This document shows positions 21,751-33,425 of a stretch of DNA of 64,000 bases, piece after piece (the stretch's first letter is position 1; each line of letters starts with the position of its first letter). The position numbers were made by a program, and so were the translations under genes. Below the pieces are notes generated by a model that searched no databases, was not told where the DNA came from, and worked only from the letters and a program-made list of their open reading frames with translations. Source of the stretch: Hygrocybe punicea (taxonomy: Eukaryota; Basidiomycota; Agaricomycetes; Agaricales; Hygrophoraceae); the NCBI GenBank assembly GCA_963556145.1, contig OY744465.1, positions 806,001-870,000 of the forward strand, read 5' to 3'.

Positions 21751-22804
21751 TCACTCTTCTGGTACCTCTCCTGAAGGCGCCGAATGTCTCCTGCCTTTGG
21801 GTGAAGTGGCCAGTGCCTTTTTCGAACGTGGTGCAGTTGGGTTCCGTTTCATGGAATTCTGTTTCAGATAAGCATATTGGGCGGGAACCTCTAACCACCC
21901 GTTTGCGTAGTGATTCTTCCGCTTATTCTTGATAAATTGCTTAACAATTTCTTCTGTAGCCCAATCCCTCTCAAAGCGAGCCAAGAAGGGATGCTGATCG
22001 CGCACCTGCAAAACCAGTGAATGGCCATTAATGTTAATATTGTCGCCAGTGAGTGTACACATGTCAATGGACACTACGAGTACTCACAACTTCGAACAAT
22101 TTGGCTTTGTCCTTGGCTGGGACTTGGGCCCAAGGAACTTCCCAGTTGATCCGAGCATTCATCACGAGGTCCCGGAGGTTGCGCTGTAGGACTGCTACTT
22201 GAGTGTCTACATATGTAGTATCAGCCAGCAACGCACTTGGATGCCCTTGTAAGTCTCGTACTTCTTCGTACTTCCTGACAGCCCCATTGCCTCTTGAATG
22301 CTGAAGTTGGTTCCTGCAGCACCACACGGCCGAGGAACCATTTTAATTCCTGCGTCCTGCTGGCCACCGTTGGATTTGTCGGCCAAACCCTCAATATGCT
22401 TTCGTAACTCCGCATTTTGCACTCGTTCAGTTTCCAAAGCAGCTGCAAAACTCCCTGGTAAGTCTGTTTTCCCATTCATCAACGTAAACTTGGCACTCCC
22501 CTCTCATCACAGTGATTTCCTTCTCCAGGTTTTCCATACTCTGCGTGACACCACTGGTTCTGCTTACCTCTCCCTGTGACAGCATCAGCCCTGCAACAGT
22601 TCCCTCGGAAGTAGGTCCTCCATCATGACAAAAGCGACTTGTGTTGCAGTCTCTCTTCTGGCCACCGCTGGGCGGTGTATTCTCGTCATTTCTCCGGTTG
22701 GTTTTGGTGCAAGTTTTGGGATTCTTGAATGTCAAAGTCACCTTCATTGCTTTTTTGGCCTTTGTTGCCGCCATGCACATACGTTGATGTCTGGGGCTCA
22801 CCAT
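21751..22804 (-). CDS. Transposon-associated coiled-coil protein
   Basis: There are four or so exons read from about 22775. A basic N-terminus (ATKAKKAMKVTLTF) is followed by SGVTQSMENLEKEITVM, then AAALETERVQNAELRKHIEGLADK (coiled coil), then LRDLVMNARINWEVPWAQVPAKDKAKLFEV. After an intron at about 22030-22085 comes DQHPFLARFERDWATEEIVKQFIKNKRKNHYANGWLEVPAQYAYLKQN, ending in a basic tail at 21751. The last block is one I know as recurring in agaricomycete genomes beside transposase genes. It is divergently placed with the Tnp2 gene (start 23023), about 220 bp apart, suggesting a shared control region. It could be the DNA-binding partner of Tnp2, as TNPA is for plant En/Spm. That role is inference. 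Confidence 0.55.
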
Positions 22805-23022
22805 CAGTTGCCTCCCATATATATGTTGATTACTGTTGTTATTGTTAATGTTATTAGGTTCATTCTCAGGTGTCGGATCCAGTCGAAACAGATAATTAGC
22901 CGATGTGCTGTTCGTTCTAATTTTCGATACAACTTTATTTATTTATTTATTTATTATTCTTATTATTCTTATGTTTTCGTCATGACGCTCCAAAGATAAG
23001 TTCCATCGTCACACTGCGAGAC

Positions 23023-26000
23023 ATGCCGCGAGACACAGATGTCTTCTGTATTCACTGTCAACAGTACATGTCACACTCGCGGGAACAAGCCCATCGTGCA
23101 TTGCAATGGCAACCTCTACTTTCTCCTCCGCCTCGCCTGCTGTCCAAACAACGTCGAGTGTTCGACATCGATCCAGAACAGACATCAGAAGAAGAAGGGA
23201 CAAGCATTCAGGAAGAAGAAGTGACTGGTATGAAAATTGAATTCTTGCGGTTCCTGCTGAGAACTGAGCAGGCTGCAGCCGCCGCTGGCACAATCAAAGC
23301 TGTAGAACATTCGATCTGTGACAGGTGGAATCCCAATCCGGATACTGCCAATTCTGACACCGAAGACGAGGAAGGTAGTGATGGCCCTGGCGTAGATGAA
23401 GATGATGACCATATCGATACTGGCGTAATTGATTGGGATCGATTCGAGGCTGCCGGACTGTCCGCATGGGATCAATTGGGCGAAGGCTATGAACAGGATG
23501 CAGCAAGGATCGGTGAGTCTTGTGTAGCGGTAATCCGAGGACCTCCACTTACCATCCACCTTCAGCTGAGAAATTGAGCGAATACGACCTTGCCATCTGC
23601 CGCACCTTCTCCTACAAGGTCCAGACACATACAACTGATGAGGACTTTCGAAAGTTACCTTATGCATTCCCCAGCGATCCTCCATTACCCGGACTGGACA
23701 AAACGCGCTCCCGTATCACCTTTCTCTCTGGATTCCAACCCGAGCAGTACAATTGTTGTCCAAATGCATGTTGCTGCTATGTAGGCCCCCACATGAATCT
23801 CTCCAAGTGTCCTTACTGTGGGGAAGCTCGATATCATCCAGATGGTACGCTACGCAGGAAATACACCTATATTCCCATCACACCGCGCTTGGTTGGCTTT
23901 GTAGGAAATTGCCGCATGGCAGAGCAAATGCAGTATGGAGCTCGCGTACACAAGCACACCCTAGGCAACACCAATGACATTTTTGATGGCTCTCATTATC
24001 GCTCCCTGCGTGGCCAACACGTTCGACTCAATGGTCAGAAATTATTCCACAGATATTTTGAAGATCACCGTGATGTCACGTTAGGATTGTCTACCGACGG
24101 CTTTTCGCCATTCAAGAAGCATAAGGCGTCAGCTTGGGCCTTCATACTATTCAACTATAACCTTCCACCTGATATACGCTTCCATGTCGAATCTATCCTA
24201 GCCCTAGGTGTCATCGGTCCAAAAAAACCAGTCGATTCAGATTATTTTCTGTGGCCAGCCGTCCAAGAACTTCTCCACCTCCTTGTCGGCATCCGAGCCT
24301 TTGATGTATTGACAGAAACTGTTTTCTGCCTTCGAGCCTTTCTCATCCTCACGTTCGGTGATATTCCAGCTATCGCTTTGCTGATGCGTATAAAAGGCCA
24401 TAATGGTATCCTGCCATGTCGCATGTGCAAGATAACAGGTTTACGAGTTCCCGGCTCTCGTGCAACTACACACTATGTCCCACTCGACCGATCTCGGCAC
24501 CCTGATGTTCAGGTGACCTCGACCGCTATCAAAGTATTCGATCCCAAAAATCTGCCTATGCGCACTCACAATGAGCTGTGCTCTGAAACTAATGAAGTGC
24601 AGAGCGCGCGGACCGATGTGGAAGGGAAATTTCTGGCAAAGGCATACGGAATTAAAGGCATTTCCATCCTCTTCTATCTGCCTTCAATCTCATTTCCCAT
24701 CTCCTTTCCATATGACTTTATGCATCTCATCTGGGAGAATTTGATTATAAATCTCATCCTCCTGTGGACGGGGAGTTATAAAGCGCTAGATCAAGGCATC
24801 GAGTCATACCAATTATCCAAATCTGTCTGGGACGCAATAGGAGAAGCCACCGCGGCCTCGGGATCCAACATCTCTTCAGCATTTGGCACTCGTGTGCCCA
24901 ATATTGCAACAGACCAATCATACTACACTGCGGAAATGTGGTCCTTTTGGACAATGTATCTTGGCCCTGTACTGCTGTGGCAGCGATTCCAGCGTCTGAA
25001 ATATTACAATCACTTCGTTCGCTTGGTCTACCTACTTAATATCTGTCTCCAATTTGAAATCACGGACGAACAAATTGAAGAAGTCAAACAAGGATTCATC
25101 CAATGGGTAGAAGCATACGAAGAGTGAGTATACATCACACAGTGGTTGACTTGCTCTCGTTGAAATTTGCAACAGTATATATTATCAACACGACGCTGAC
25201 CGACTCTCCACTTGTACTCTCACGGTTCATGCACTTTTGCATATAGCAGATAGTATCAAGGCTCTGGGACCAGTCTGGGCCTATTGGGCATTTCTGATGG
25301 AACACTTTTGTGGTACCCTGAAAAGGGCAATTCGAAGTCGCCGGTTCCCATTCGCCTCACTCAATCGCTTTATTATTGAGATGATGCAACTCAATCAGAT
25401 AGCCAATATGTATGATATTTCTGAAGTCCTCGCACTACGGTCATGTTGTTCCGTTGCTGGAGCTTTTTCCCACCATCAATGTATGTGCAATTCTCTTGAA
25501 AGCTTTGCATCTCAGCATTCCTTCCTACAGATCCATCATGTTTGTTACTTCCTCCGAGATCTCGTGCTATACCCGCAGAGAATCTCATTGCAAGCATTGC
25601 TGGTGCACTCGCAACTCGATTTGACGTTAACATCCACATCGTGAAGAAGCACTTGAAGGATGTTGGTGTTGAAGAATGGGGCAAGATTCGTTGCGTTGAT
25701 TCTGATGCTGGTGACACCATACACACTTCATCTCTGGTTTCTACTCGTGATGATACTCGAGATGCAACATATGTGAGGGTATGATAATTTACATCCTCCA
25801 CCCACCATTTATATACTAATCATAGAAAAACTGCAGTATGAGATGCTAGTTGACAAATATGCCCGCCAGGCTCGCCGTCGGCCTGAATATGAACTTCGGA
25901 CCTTCTATGGCCAGTTACAACACATCTATATAGTTCAATTCAAGGCAGGATGTACGGAACTTGGCCTCACCAGTGCAACTACAATATTTCTAGCAGCGAT

Positions 26001-26205
26001 CAGGACTTGTTCCCTCGATGATCCTGACCCTCAGTTACGAGTTCTCGACATTCATCTCTATTCATCTGATGGTGCAACCCATGTTGTTGATGTAACGAGT
26101 GTGCAATGTTTGGTTGGTCGAATTCTGGACAGGAACAAATGGGCAATCATTGATCGAAGTGGGTCTCTGGCAAGGGCACTATATGTTGAAGATGGTGATG
26201 GTTAG
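23023..26205 (+). CDS. Tnp2-type (CACTA/CMC, En/Spm-like) transposase
   Basis: There are five exons: 23023-23512, 23566-25123, 25176-25484, 25531 to about 25779, and about 25837-26205. The N-terminus has a zinc-finger-like CIHCQQYMSHSREQAH and an acidic linker. The core shows the Tnp2 signature: CCPNACCCYVGP...CPYCGEARY (about 23750-23830), LSTDGFSPFKKHKASAWAF (about 24088), IPAIALLMRIKGHNGILPCRMCKI (about 24363-24435) and FPYDFMHLIWENLIINLILLWTG (about 24706-24770). The DUF4218-like stretch LTVHALLHIADSIKALGPVWAYWAFLMEHFCGTLKRAIRSRR follows (about 25220-25340), then PPRSRAIP and a C-terminal tail. All splice joints keep frame and no stop is seen, so it may be active. The protein is about 980 residues. 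Confidence 0.88.
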
Positions 26206-26423
26206 ACATGTGAGATGGCTATAGTTATTTATCCTCGGCATATATATTATTAAGTCGGGTATCCTCTTTACCTCGCGACGTGTTTGTTGTTATAAATAAT
26301 AAATAATTTTGGCAATGTGTTATAATCACATTATATAATTAATTATAACAGTTATATCGATATCGTTAACGTTAACGTTGATATATATATTTAGCCCCCT
26401 TTGCAACCTTCAGTCATGTCAAA
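26206..26423. other. AT-rich spacer after the transposase
   Basis: It has TA-rich runs and short palindromes around 26290-26390 (TTATAATTAATTATAA, GTTAACGTTAAC). A terminator or polyadenylation role for the Tnp2 gene is plausible. Confidence 0.4.
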
Positions 26424-27267
26424 GAACGATTCTAAGCTGCTCGCATCAGACTTGAGCTCGGACTCGCTGTTGTCCGAGTAAGGGCAAGGATGCTGAGGTG
26501 AATATGGTACAGTACTAGTGTCGTGGACATCGGGGAAAGTTGATGATAGTCCTTGTGAATTAATCTCATTGAGAAGCTCCCCCAGCTGCCATTCTGCAAG
26601 CACAAGCTTGCCCTTCACCACTTCTTCCCCATCACGCTCGGCCTGCAGATGTAGTTCCGCCTCACTGATACGTTGGACAGCTAGTCTCTTCTTGGCTAAT
26701 AGCGTTTTGCGAACAGCATGCGTGATGGCAAGTGCTTGTTGTGCTTGGTCATAGGCGCTGGGTTTGTTTTCAGACTGGAGCCTGCGCAGTACTCCTCGTA
26801 GGATTGATATTTCCTTTAACCATCTGATAGCAACACGCTCCTCCGCCGCTAAGCGACTGCGTGCAGCACGGAGAGTGGCGAGACTTCGCTCTGCCAAGAA
26901 CTCCTTGACGTCAAGCTTGAGGAATCTCGGCTCCCTTGACCAGCCATTGCCAAGATTTGTCTGGGCAAGATTCAGATGGTTTGGGAGATGATGATAAGAT
27001 GTGAGGACTAACAGATGCACTAATATTGATGCTCGACGGTCCTGCGTGGTCGTAGATGTCATCGGAGGACAGATAGAGTCGGGAGACGGAAAATGGTGAG
27101 TTGGGCAGATGCTTTTGAGATGGTGTGGAAGTTGGTGAGGGTGGTGTATGTATATGAGTTAGTGATGTTGGCCTGCGGGTGGGTGGAAAAGAAGATGGGC
27201 CCTGGCAAGTGTCGCTTGGATCGAGGGGGGTCGATAGGGTTGTACTGGCAGTCATAGCTCTGTGCAT
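26391..27267 (-). pseudogene. Coiled-coil protein, copy 2, frameshifted
   Basis: 26424-27236 is a close copy of 14887-15680 in the same orientation. A 10-bp insertion (CTTGACCAGC or an equivalent register, near 26934-26944) shifts the frame between the Pro-rich N-terminal half and the coiled-coil half. Smaller changes include an extra CAAGTGTCG near 27206. The two halves are open separately but not together. Confidence 0.65.
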
Positions 27268-27700
27268 GATTAGGGGGCTTCAGCAGTGAAACGTGGGTAC
27301 ATCCGGAAACAACATTACCGGTACCGGAACCGTTCCGTCGATTTTCAGCATCAGTCCCTCAGGCCTCAGTATCGAAAGCCATTCCGGTAACTTAGAACAA
27401 GTTACTGCAAATGATATACTGAAGTTATAATTACACTGAGGAATTGTTGTGGCGAATCGCGCGATCGCGACCAAGACGGGTTCTGTGTTAGCGAAACCTC
27501 TGTAGCCACACCGAGCCGGATCGCGCCCTCGCAACACGAACTTTGGGGTAGGATTATAAGCATAGTTTCCGCTTTTCTGTCGAGGCTTGCTCCAAGTATA
27601 CATATACATATTTATAATCAGTTTGCACGGAGACTGCCTTCCGGATCTCCGCTTGAATTCGACTAATTCTTCTGCAGCCTTCCGCGGAAGGATTTACTAT

Positions 27701-30700
27701 ATGACATACACCGTCATACAAACTGGCGCTTGCAAAGCAAGAAGTCAAGGTCGAAATGTTTTGTTCAAGAGACTTTCTAAATGTCATGTTTGTGAAAACT
27801 CCAGAAGTTCTGCGGCTGCTTGTCGTTGTGCTGGTAAGTTTACTGCCTTACAATGAACCCGACTTATCACAGTAATTTCAGCTTCCTGGACCGTCGTTGT
27901 CCCCGATGGTCCTGGAGAAAACTTCGTGACATTCAAATACAAGGATGCCCCCCCCCCCACACTATCCTCAAATATTCAACCGCAAGTTCACGCTCGAGGA
28001 GATCCAATCGAAGAGAGTACGTTGCGCACGCATCAATCCTTTATGTCCCTAATAGGATCCAGCAAGCCTGTGCATCAATTCTAGTGTTGCTGAAGTTCAG
28101 TTCGGTCCGGTTCCGACCCTTTTTGGCGGAACCACGAACCGAACTTCGGGTCCGGTTTGGCGCTGGGCCAAACCTGGACCCAGACGGCATCGAACCGTCT
28201 GTCCGCGTTCGGTCTGGGTTCAGATGCGGTCTGAACCCCGGACCGAGGTGGGCTCACCCCATGAGCTCTGTTCTCCTCGCGAATGGCAGGCACATATCAA
28301 TTGATACGGCGCTGCACTTCGCGAGGTAGTTGGGCTGCGGGGGAGCTGTCCGGCGCTGCTGCTGCCATTGCTGTTGCCACTGTCGCTGTTGCTGCTGCTG
28401 CCGTGGCCGTTGCTGCTGCTGCTGCCGCCGCCATTGTCGTTGCCGTTGCCGTTGCCATTGCCGTTGCCGCTGCTGCTGCTGCTGGCATTGGATGAGCCGC
28501 CGTGGAAATGGGAGCGCGGGCTACACCCACGCTCCCGCTGCTGCCGCCATTGCTGCCGGCGCTGCTGCTTCTGTTGCTGCTGCTGCTGCTGCTGCCGTTG
28601 CAGTTGCTGCTGGCGCTGCTGCTGCTGTTGCTGTTGCTGTTGCCGCCGCTGGTGGTGGTGGTGGTGGTGGTGGTGGTGATGTTGTGGCTGTCCCGTGGGT
28701 GGTGTTGCTGCCACGGCTGCTGCTGCCGGTGTTGCTGCTGTTGCCGGCACTGCTGCTGCTGCTGGCCGTTGCCGTCGTTGTTGTTGCCGTTGCCATTGCC
28801 ATCGTCGTTGTTGACGTTGACGTTGCCGTTGCCGTTGCCACCGCTGGTGGTGGTGGTGGTGGTGGTGGTGGTGTTGCGGCTGTCCCGCGTCCGTTGGCAT
28901 TGCGTTGGCGTTGTGATCCATTTTGTGCCGCGGTGGTGTGCTCGTGATGTGCTCGCGGTCAAGTTTCCTGGAACAGATAATATTAGTAAAGTTAAGATAA
29001 ATGTTGAGACTTACCTGTGTCAATGAATGCGACATTGTGTCGCGTTCATTGGCCTTGCGTTGTTGTTGTTGGTGAAGAAACCTCCCTGTAATGGTCACAT
29101 GATACCATTTAACACGAAAAAGTAAGTAAAGAAATACGAAAAACAAATGAAATAAATACCTTAAAAATATCCGCGTTCGCGGTTTGGACGCGGTTTGGAG
29201 CCGTTCAGGAAATCCGGCCAGCCTCGAAACCCTGAACCGAACCTGCGGTCTGGTTCAGCATTTGGCTGAACTTAGACTGAACCCCGGGTTCGGTTCGGGG
29301 TTTGAACCCGGTTCGGCTAGGTTCGGAACTGAACTACAGCAACACTAATCAATTCTACTCCCTATTCTCGCGAATGAGCGTATTCATCAACAACAACCGA
29401 ACCTTATATGTCGCAGCCAGGAGATTGATGAGCGAGTGACTTGTGGTAAGTTCAGAATCATGGAGCCTTGAAGATTCACAAATCCTCTCTTGACCAGATG
29501 TGTGCAACACTGCGCTTTTCTCACAGACCTGGCTCTGCTCCATCTGCGGTTGGGAATTATGTCTGCCTTGCTATGACAATATCAAAAAGGTGGGTACGAG
29601 ACGATAGGTTAAGCACCATTGATCCTTTCCTCCTTTTGTTATCAGGGGGATATCAAAGCTTCAATATGCTCGATCATCTCGGGAGTACCACATGCCCAGA
29701 TTGATTTTTATCCAGTCACCCACTTCCGTCACGATGAGATTGAAACAGCAATGTTGGCGATGGAGTGCCTTTTGCGGGAAAGTGATTTAAGGTCAGACAT
29801 CATCCTACGTTCGAAAATCGCCTATTAACTCTCCTTATAGAAACCCTGATCTACGTCATTGTCTTGATCCTCTTGCTTCATATGAAGTTCCCAGGCTCTC
29901 TCGAAATGCTCCTTTTTCTGAGTTTCGGCGATACTGGTCTCAAGGCATTCCCATAGTGGTGATGGGTATACATGCTTGTCTCCAGGGTGATTGGGGCCCA
30001 GAATATTTTATTGAGAGATATGGCACACAAAAGGTCACTCTTGTTGATTGCGAGACTGATAACACACAACAAGCGACAGTTTCGGACTTTTTCCGGAATT
30101 TCCACAGTATTGGTGACCAAAGACAGATATTGAAACTTAAGGTAGCTCTCCTGTAGTTGATGTTCTTCACCTGATTGCCATTCTCTACAGGATTGGCCAC
30201 CACAGACTCACTTTCAGGATGAATTCCCTGAGCTTTTCAGTGCTTTCATGAGTGCCATTCCATTTGGAGATGTTGCACGTCTGGATGGTGTCCTCAACAT
30301 GGCTGCGCATTTTCCACTCAATGGAGTTGCTCCAGATCTAGGTAGGGAATCATCTTGTTGTCCGCAAGCCCCAGGAATTCAGCGAGTGGTCTCAAGGTCC
30401 AAAAATGTACATTGCGTATGGTTCAATAGAGGACGACCAGCATTCTGGTTCTACCAAGCTCCATCTTGACATGCCTGCCAGTTGCGCGCACCAAGTCTGT
30501 GACCTTTTTGGATGCTCATATATATCGTGTTAAAGTTGTCTCAACCTCTTAGGTCAGTAATCAAACTGATGCCATGAAGATCGCATGCAACTTCATCTCA
30601 ATCGATAATCTCAGCCAGACGCGAAGGATATGCACTGAATTACAGCAACATCGGGTCGCTACTGATGCCAGTGATGACATCCTGCAATTTCATTCCACAT

Positions 30701-31104
30701 TGTGGCATGCCTGGAAGTCGCTGACACACGATAGAATTTTTTGCGACAACACTTACGCCTTCTCGATTGCGCAGATAGAATCAAGTCGAACATTCAAACA
30801 AGCCATCCATAGAAAGGAGAGGAATCGGGCAATTAAGGAGGCACAAATGGTCGCTGAACGCCCACATCGACAGGGCTACGACTTCCGTTGCCCAATTTGT
30901 CCACGACTATTTCACAGAGCTGGTCTCCTCGACCATCTGTAAGTCCAAATATCTTCTATGTCAATGGTATGCTAAAGGAGATCCAGTAAATCAGCACATC
31001 CTGCCTCTATCTCCATTGACAGTGTTACTGAGACTCGGCTGCATAAGCCAAGAGTTGTTGCTGATGTCAATTTCATGAAACAGCTACAACTTTTCATCGG
31101 GTGA
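27701..31104 (+). pseudogene. JmjC-domain (KDM3-like) protein with zinc fingers, disrupted
   Basis: A multi-exon gene. Its zinc-binding segment FSQTWLCSICGWELCLPCYDNI (about 29517-29590) recalls the C-terminal zinc finger next to JmjC in KDM3/JMJD1 demethylases. The JmjC region follows: IPIVVMGIHACLQGDWGPEYFIERYG (about 29950), TVSDFFRNF, and KMYIAYGSIEDDQHSGSTKLHLDM (about 30403-30470), with the HxD iron pair. A C2H2-like finger FRCPICPRLFHRAGLLDHL lies at about 30886, and the stop is at 31102-31104. Breaks: a hAT-like insertion at 28082-29347, and a stretch after HLDMP that looks shortened before VCDLF, so the distal iron ligand is not seen. Known family members demethylate histone H3K9. 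Here the protein is probably not functional. The 5' start (27701) is uncertain. Confidence 0.65.
28082..29347. mobile_element. hAT-like non-autonomous element with low-complexity ORFs
   Basis: The ends are inverted (TAGTGTTGCTGAAGTTCAGT and TAGTGTTGCTGTAGTTCAGT) and flanked by an exact 8-bp repeat, ATCAATTC (28074-28081 and 29348-29355). Both features fit hAT. Next to the ends are runs of CGGTTCGG-type words. The centre (28340-28900) is a GC-rich mass of CTG/GGT-like triplets that keeps frames open on both strands, giving His and Gln runs on the minus strand. Two related blocks begin GQPQHHHH there. No transposase is visible. Confidence 0.85.
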
Positions 31105-31321
31105 ACAGCTCCGTGTTGCGTCAAGAACGCTCGAAGATATCTGGATGCTTAGTCTTCGGCTCCTTGGTATATGTCATATCGGCAGCTGGCATCAGGACCA
31201 CTTACTGAGAGATCCCTACATGTATACATTGTTCTTACACAAATGATATCACGTGACAACTACACCGTCATGTACAACTCTGAATCATGATCAATCAAGA
31301 TCCTTGGTAGTCACCACACGC

Positions 31322-33078
31322 AGCCATTCCCAAGCAAAGAAGTTCGAGACAATATTGGTGAAGGCATGTATAGTTTTGGTTCGAGGCAGGTATGTTACCA
31401 ACCCAATAGTGAAAGAGCCAAAAATTACATGCTCTTGTTGCGTACAGATTCTTGTATGGATGCTTGCCATGTGACCGACATGGGTGGCATGACATACTGG
31501 GGACTCGTGTTAGACGCCAGGATCGTCAGCGAATACTGGGGGGTATTGCAGTGCCTTGGACTACGATGTGTGCAGGATGGAAGAGGACCAATTTGGAACA
31601 GCACAGCTGTATGAGGAGCCACGACTAGCCTCAAAGCACAGAGAATCACCGGATTTACACAATTGAGCAGGAGGAGGTATTTGACCTGACAAGCTCTTTC
31701 TCTCTTCTCACTAATTGCATATTGAGATCACCATTACTCGTGGAGAATGAATTTTTTGGGCATTTCTATGCACACCACATCATTTGGACAGATACCTCGT
31801 TTGGACCTCTTGTTTCGGCATTCGAACCACTTCTTGACCATGACCACCAACTTCACAAGCAGCACACTCAACACCATTGGCGGCGATCAGTACAACGTCG
31901 GTGATCAGCGCCACGTCGGTGATCACTACCACGTCGGTGATCGGCACAACGTCGGCAGCGACCAGTACAACGCCGGACGCGATCTGCGCGTCGAGAACCA
32001 TAACCATATCCATACTCATACGCACATGCACACAGCCGGAAACCCGACGCATTTGCATTACCATATATATGAAATACACCATTACCACCACTACAGCGCT
32101 CCCGATCAGCTCCCGCAGTCCCCACCGACCAAGATCGGACGGTTCTTTGTCTGGTGAGTAAGATCCTGGCCTGAACATGTTCAAGTCATGATTGGCTGAC
32201 GGAAACCAGAATAGTCAAGAAGATCGCCACCCTCGGAGGACCTCAAGCTTGTTCCCTGCCGGTCTGAAATTGCGTAGGTCTAATCAAGTTATTTAATGCG
32301 CCTGTTATTTTCTGACGTTTTGAGTAGATTTACAGCGATGAAATGATGGATTTTATTCAGTGGACTCAAGTAGATTGTTTCTTGTACCGGTACCCATTCT
32401 TCGTCTTTTGTTGAACGAACACTGTACAAATGTGTCACTCGCCTGGCAACGCGAGCCAGAAGGACACCATAAATCATTGGAAGTGAGTACGATGCGTTCA
32501 CAACCCAAGCGTCCTATGATGACAAAATTCTGTAGGCCATTGCTACCATTGGTTCACGGGCAGGGGAGAAGAGAGGATGCCAATTACCTGCTAGCCGCAG
32601 AGCCGAAAACACACCACATTCATCACCCAGATATCGATGCGTCCATACACCTCTAGCAGGAGTTTTAGCAGTGAAGATGTTGAGTACCAATTGTCCGTCT
32701 TACTGCAGCCGTTGGCATCTCAGAGGTAATGGATGACTGTCCCATTCATCAGCACTGATCAACCAATGTTGTGTAGGGAGCCTCTGGGTGGAGATTGTCA
32801 CCACTGATACCGAAACTGGATTGCGTGAGATGGATTCGAATTCCATGGTACCTGCGTTGATCTGGTACCTTGAAACTGGGACTCACAACTACCTTTAGGT
32901 TAGTCCCTCTCGCCCTGAGAACACTTCCATCAATTCATTGCTGAGAATAGCCGAGGACTCGCATTTAAACATATATTGTCAATCGTCTGTATCCGAGTGA
33001 CTGGTGCGTATACACGTGCATGACTTCCCCTACTGCTTCCTGAATTCTAGCCGATGATCACCTCAGCTCTCATTCTCG
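31322..33078 (-). repeat. Right arm of the 1.76 kb inverted repeat
   Basis: The inverted, near-identical partner of 19802-21563. The pair encloses 9.76 kb holding the coiled-coil gene, Tnp2, the coiled-coil pseudogene and the JmjC pseudogene. Confidence 0.9.
31747..32157 (+). CDS. Small His-rich protein with GDxYxVGD repeats, copy 2
   Basis: The same predicted 136-residue protein as the copy at 20723-21133, on the opposite strand. The ORF starts in ATGAATTTTTTGGGC and ends in a Pro/Lys-rich FFVW just before a GTGAGT splice-like site at about 32155. No family is recognised. Confidence 0.4.
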   Translation: MNFLGISMHTTSFGQIPRLDLLFRHSNHFLTMTTNFTSSTLNTIGGDQYNVGDQRHVGDHYHVGDRHNVGSDQYNAGRDLRVENHNHIHTHTHMHTAGNPTHLHYHIYEIHHYHHYSAPDQLPQSPPTKIGRFFVW

Positions 33079-33425
33079 ATCAATGCTACCTCATACAATA
33101 ACTTTGCTCGAAACTTGTTTGACATTCTTGTCTCCTGGCTGTACCGATGTGATGGGTATATGGCCTGTGTAATGGCTGGGGCTCATGATGACAAACTTGT
33201 ACCCCCCATGTCATATATACGTAAGTTCACGATGATCTGCTCTCGCTAACTGGCATAGATGATCATTCTCGGAAATTTCCTGGCGAGGTTGCCCCACAGG
33301 ACTCGTGACAAGGTGTCGGACCAGCTTGTAACTATAAATATCAGAGCTATTCCAAAACGACCACCAGTCTTGCCTACCCCAACATTCCTTTCTGTATAGT
33401 AGGTATTGAAGTCCTAGCTTTAACA

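Noticed and set aside
28220..29146. ORFs with His, Gln, Ala and Ser runs on both strands
   Set aside because: They read the triplet-rich centre of the hAT-like element in every frame. None can be chosen, although the minus-strand His/Gln frame is mentioned as a finding.
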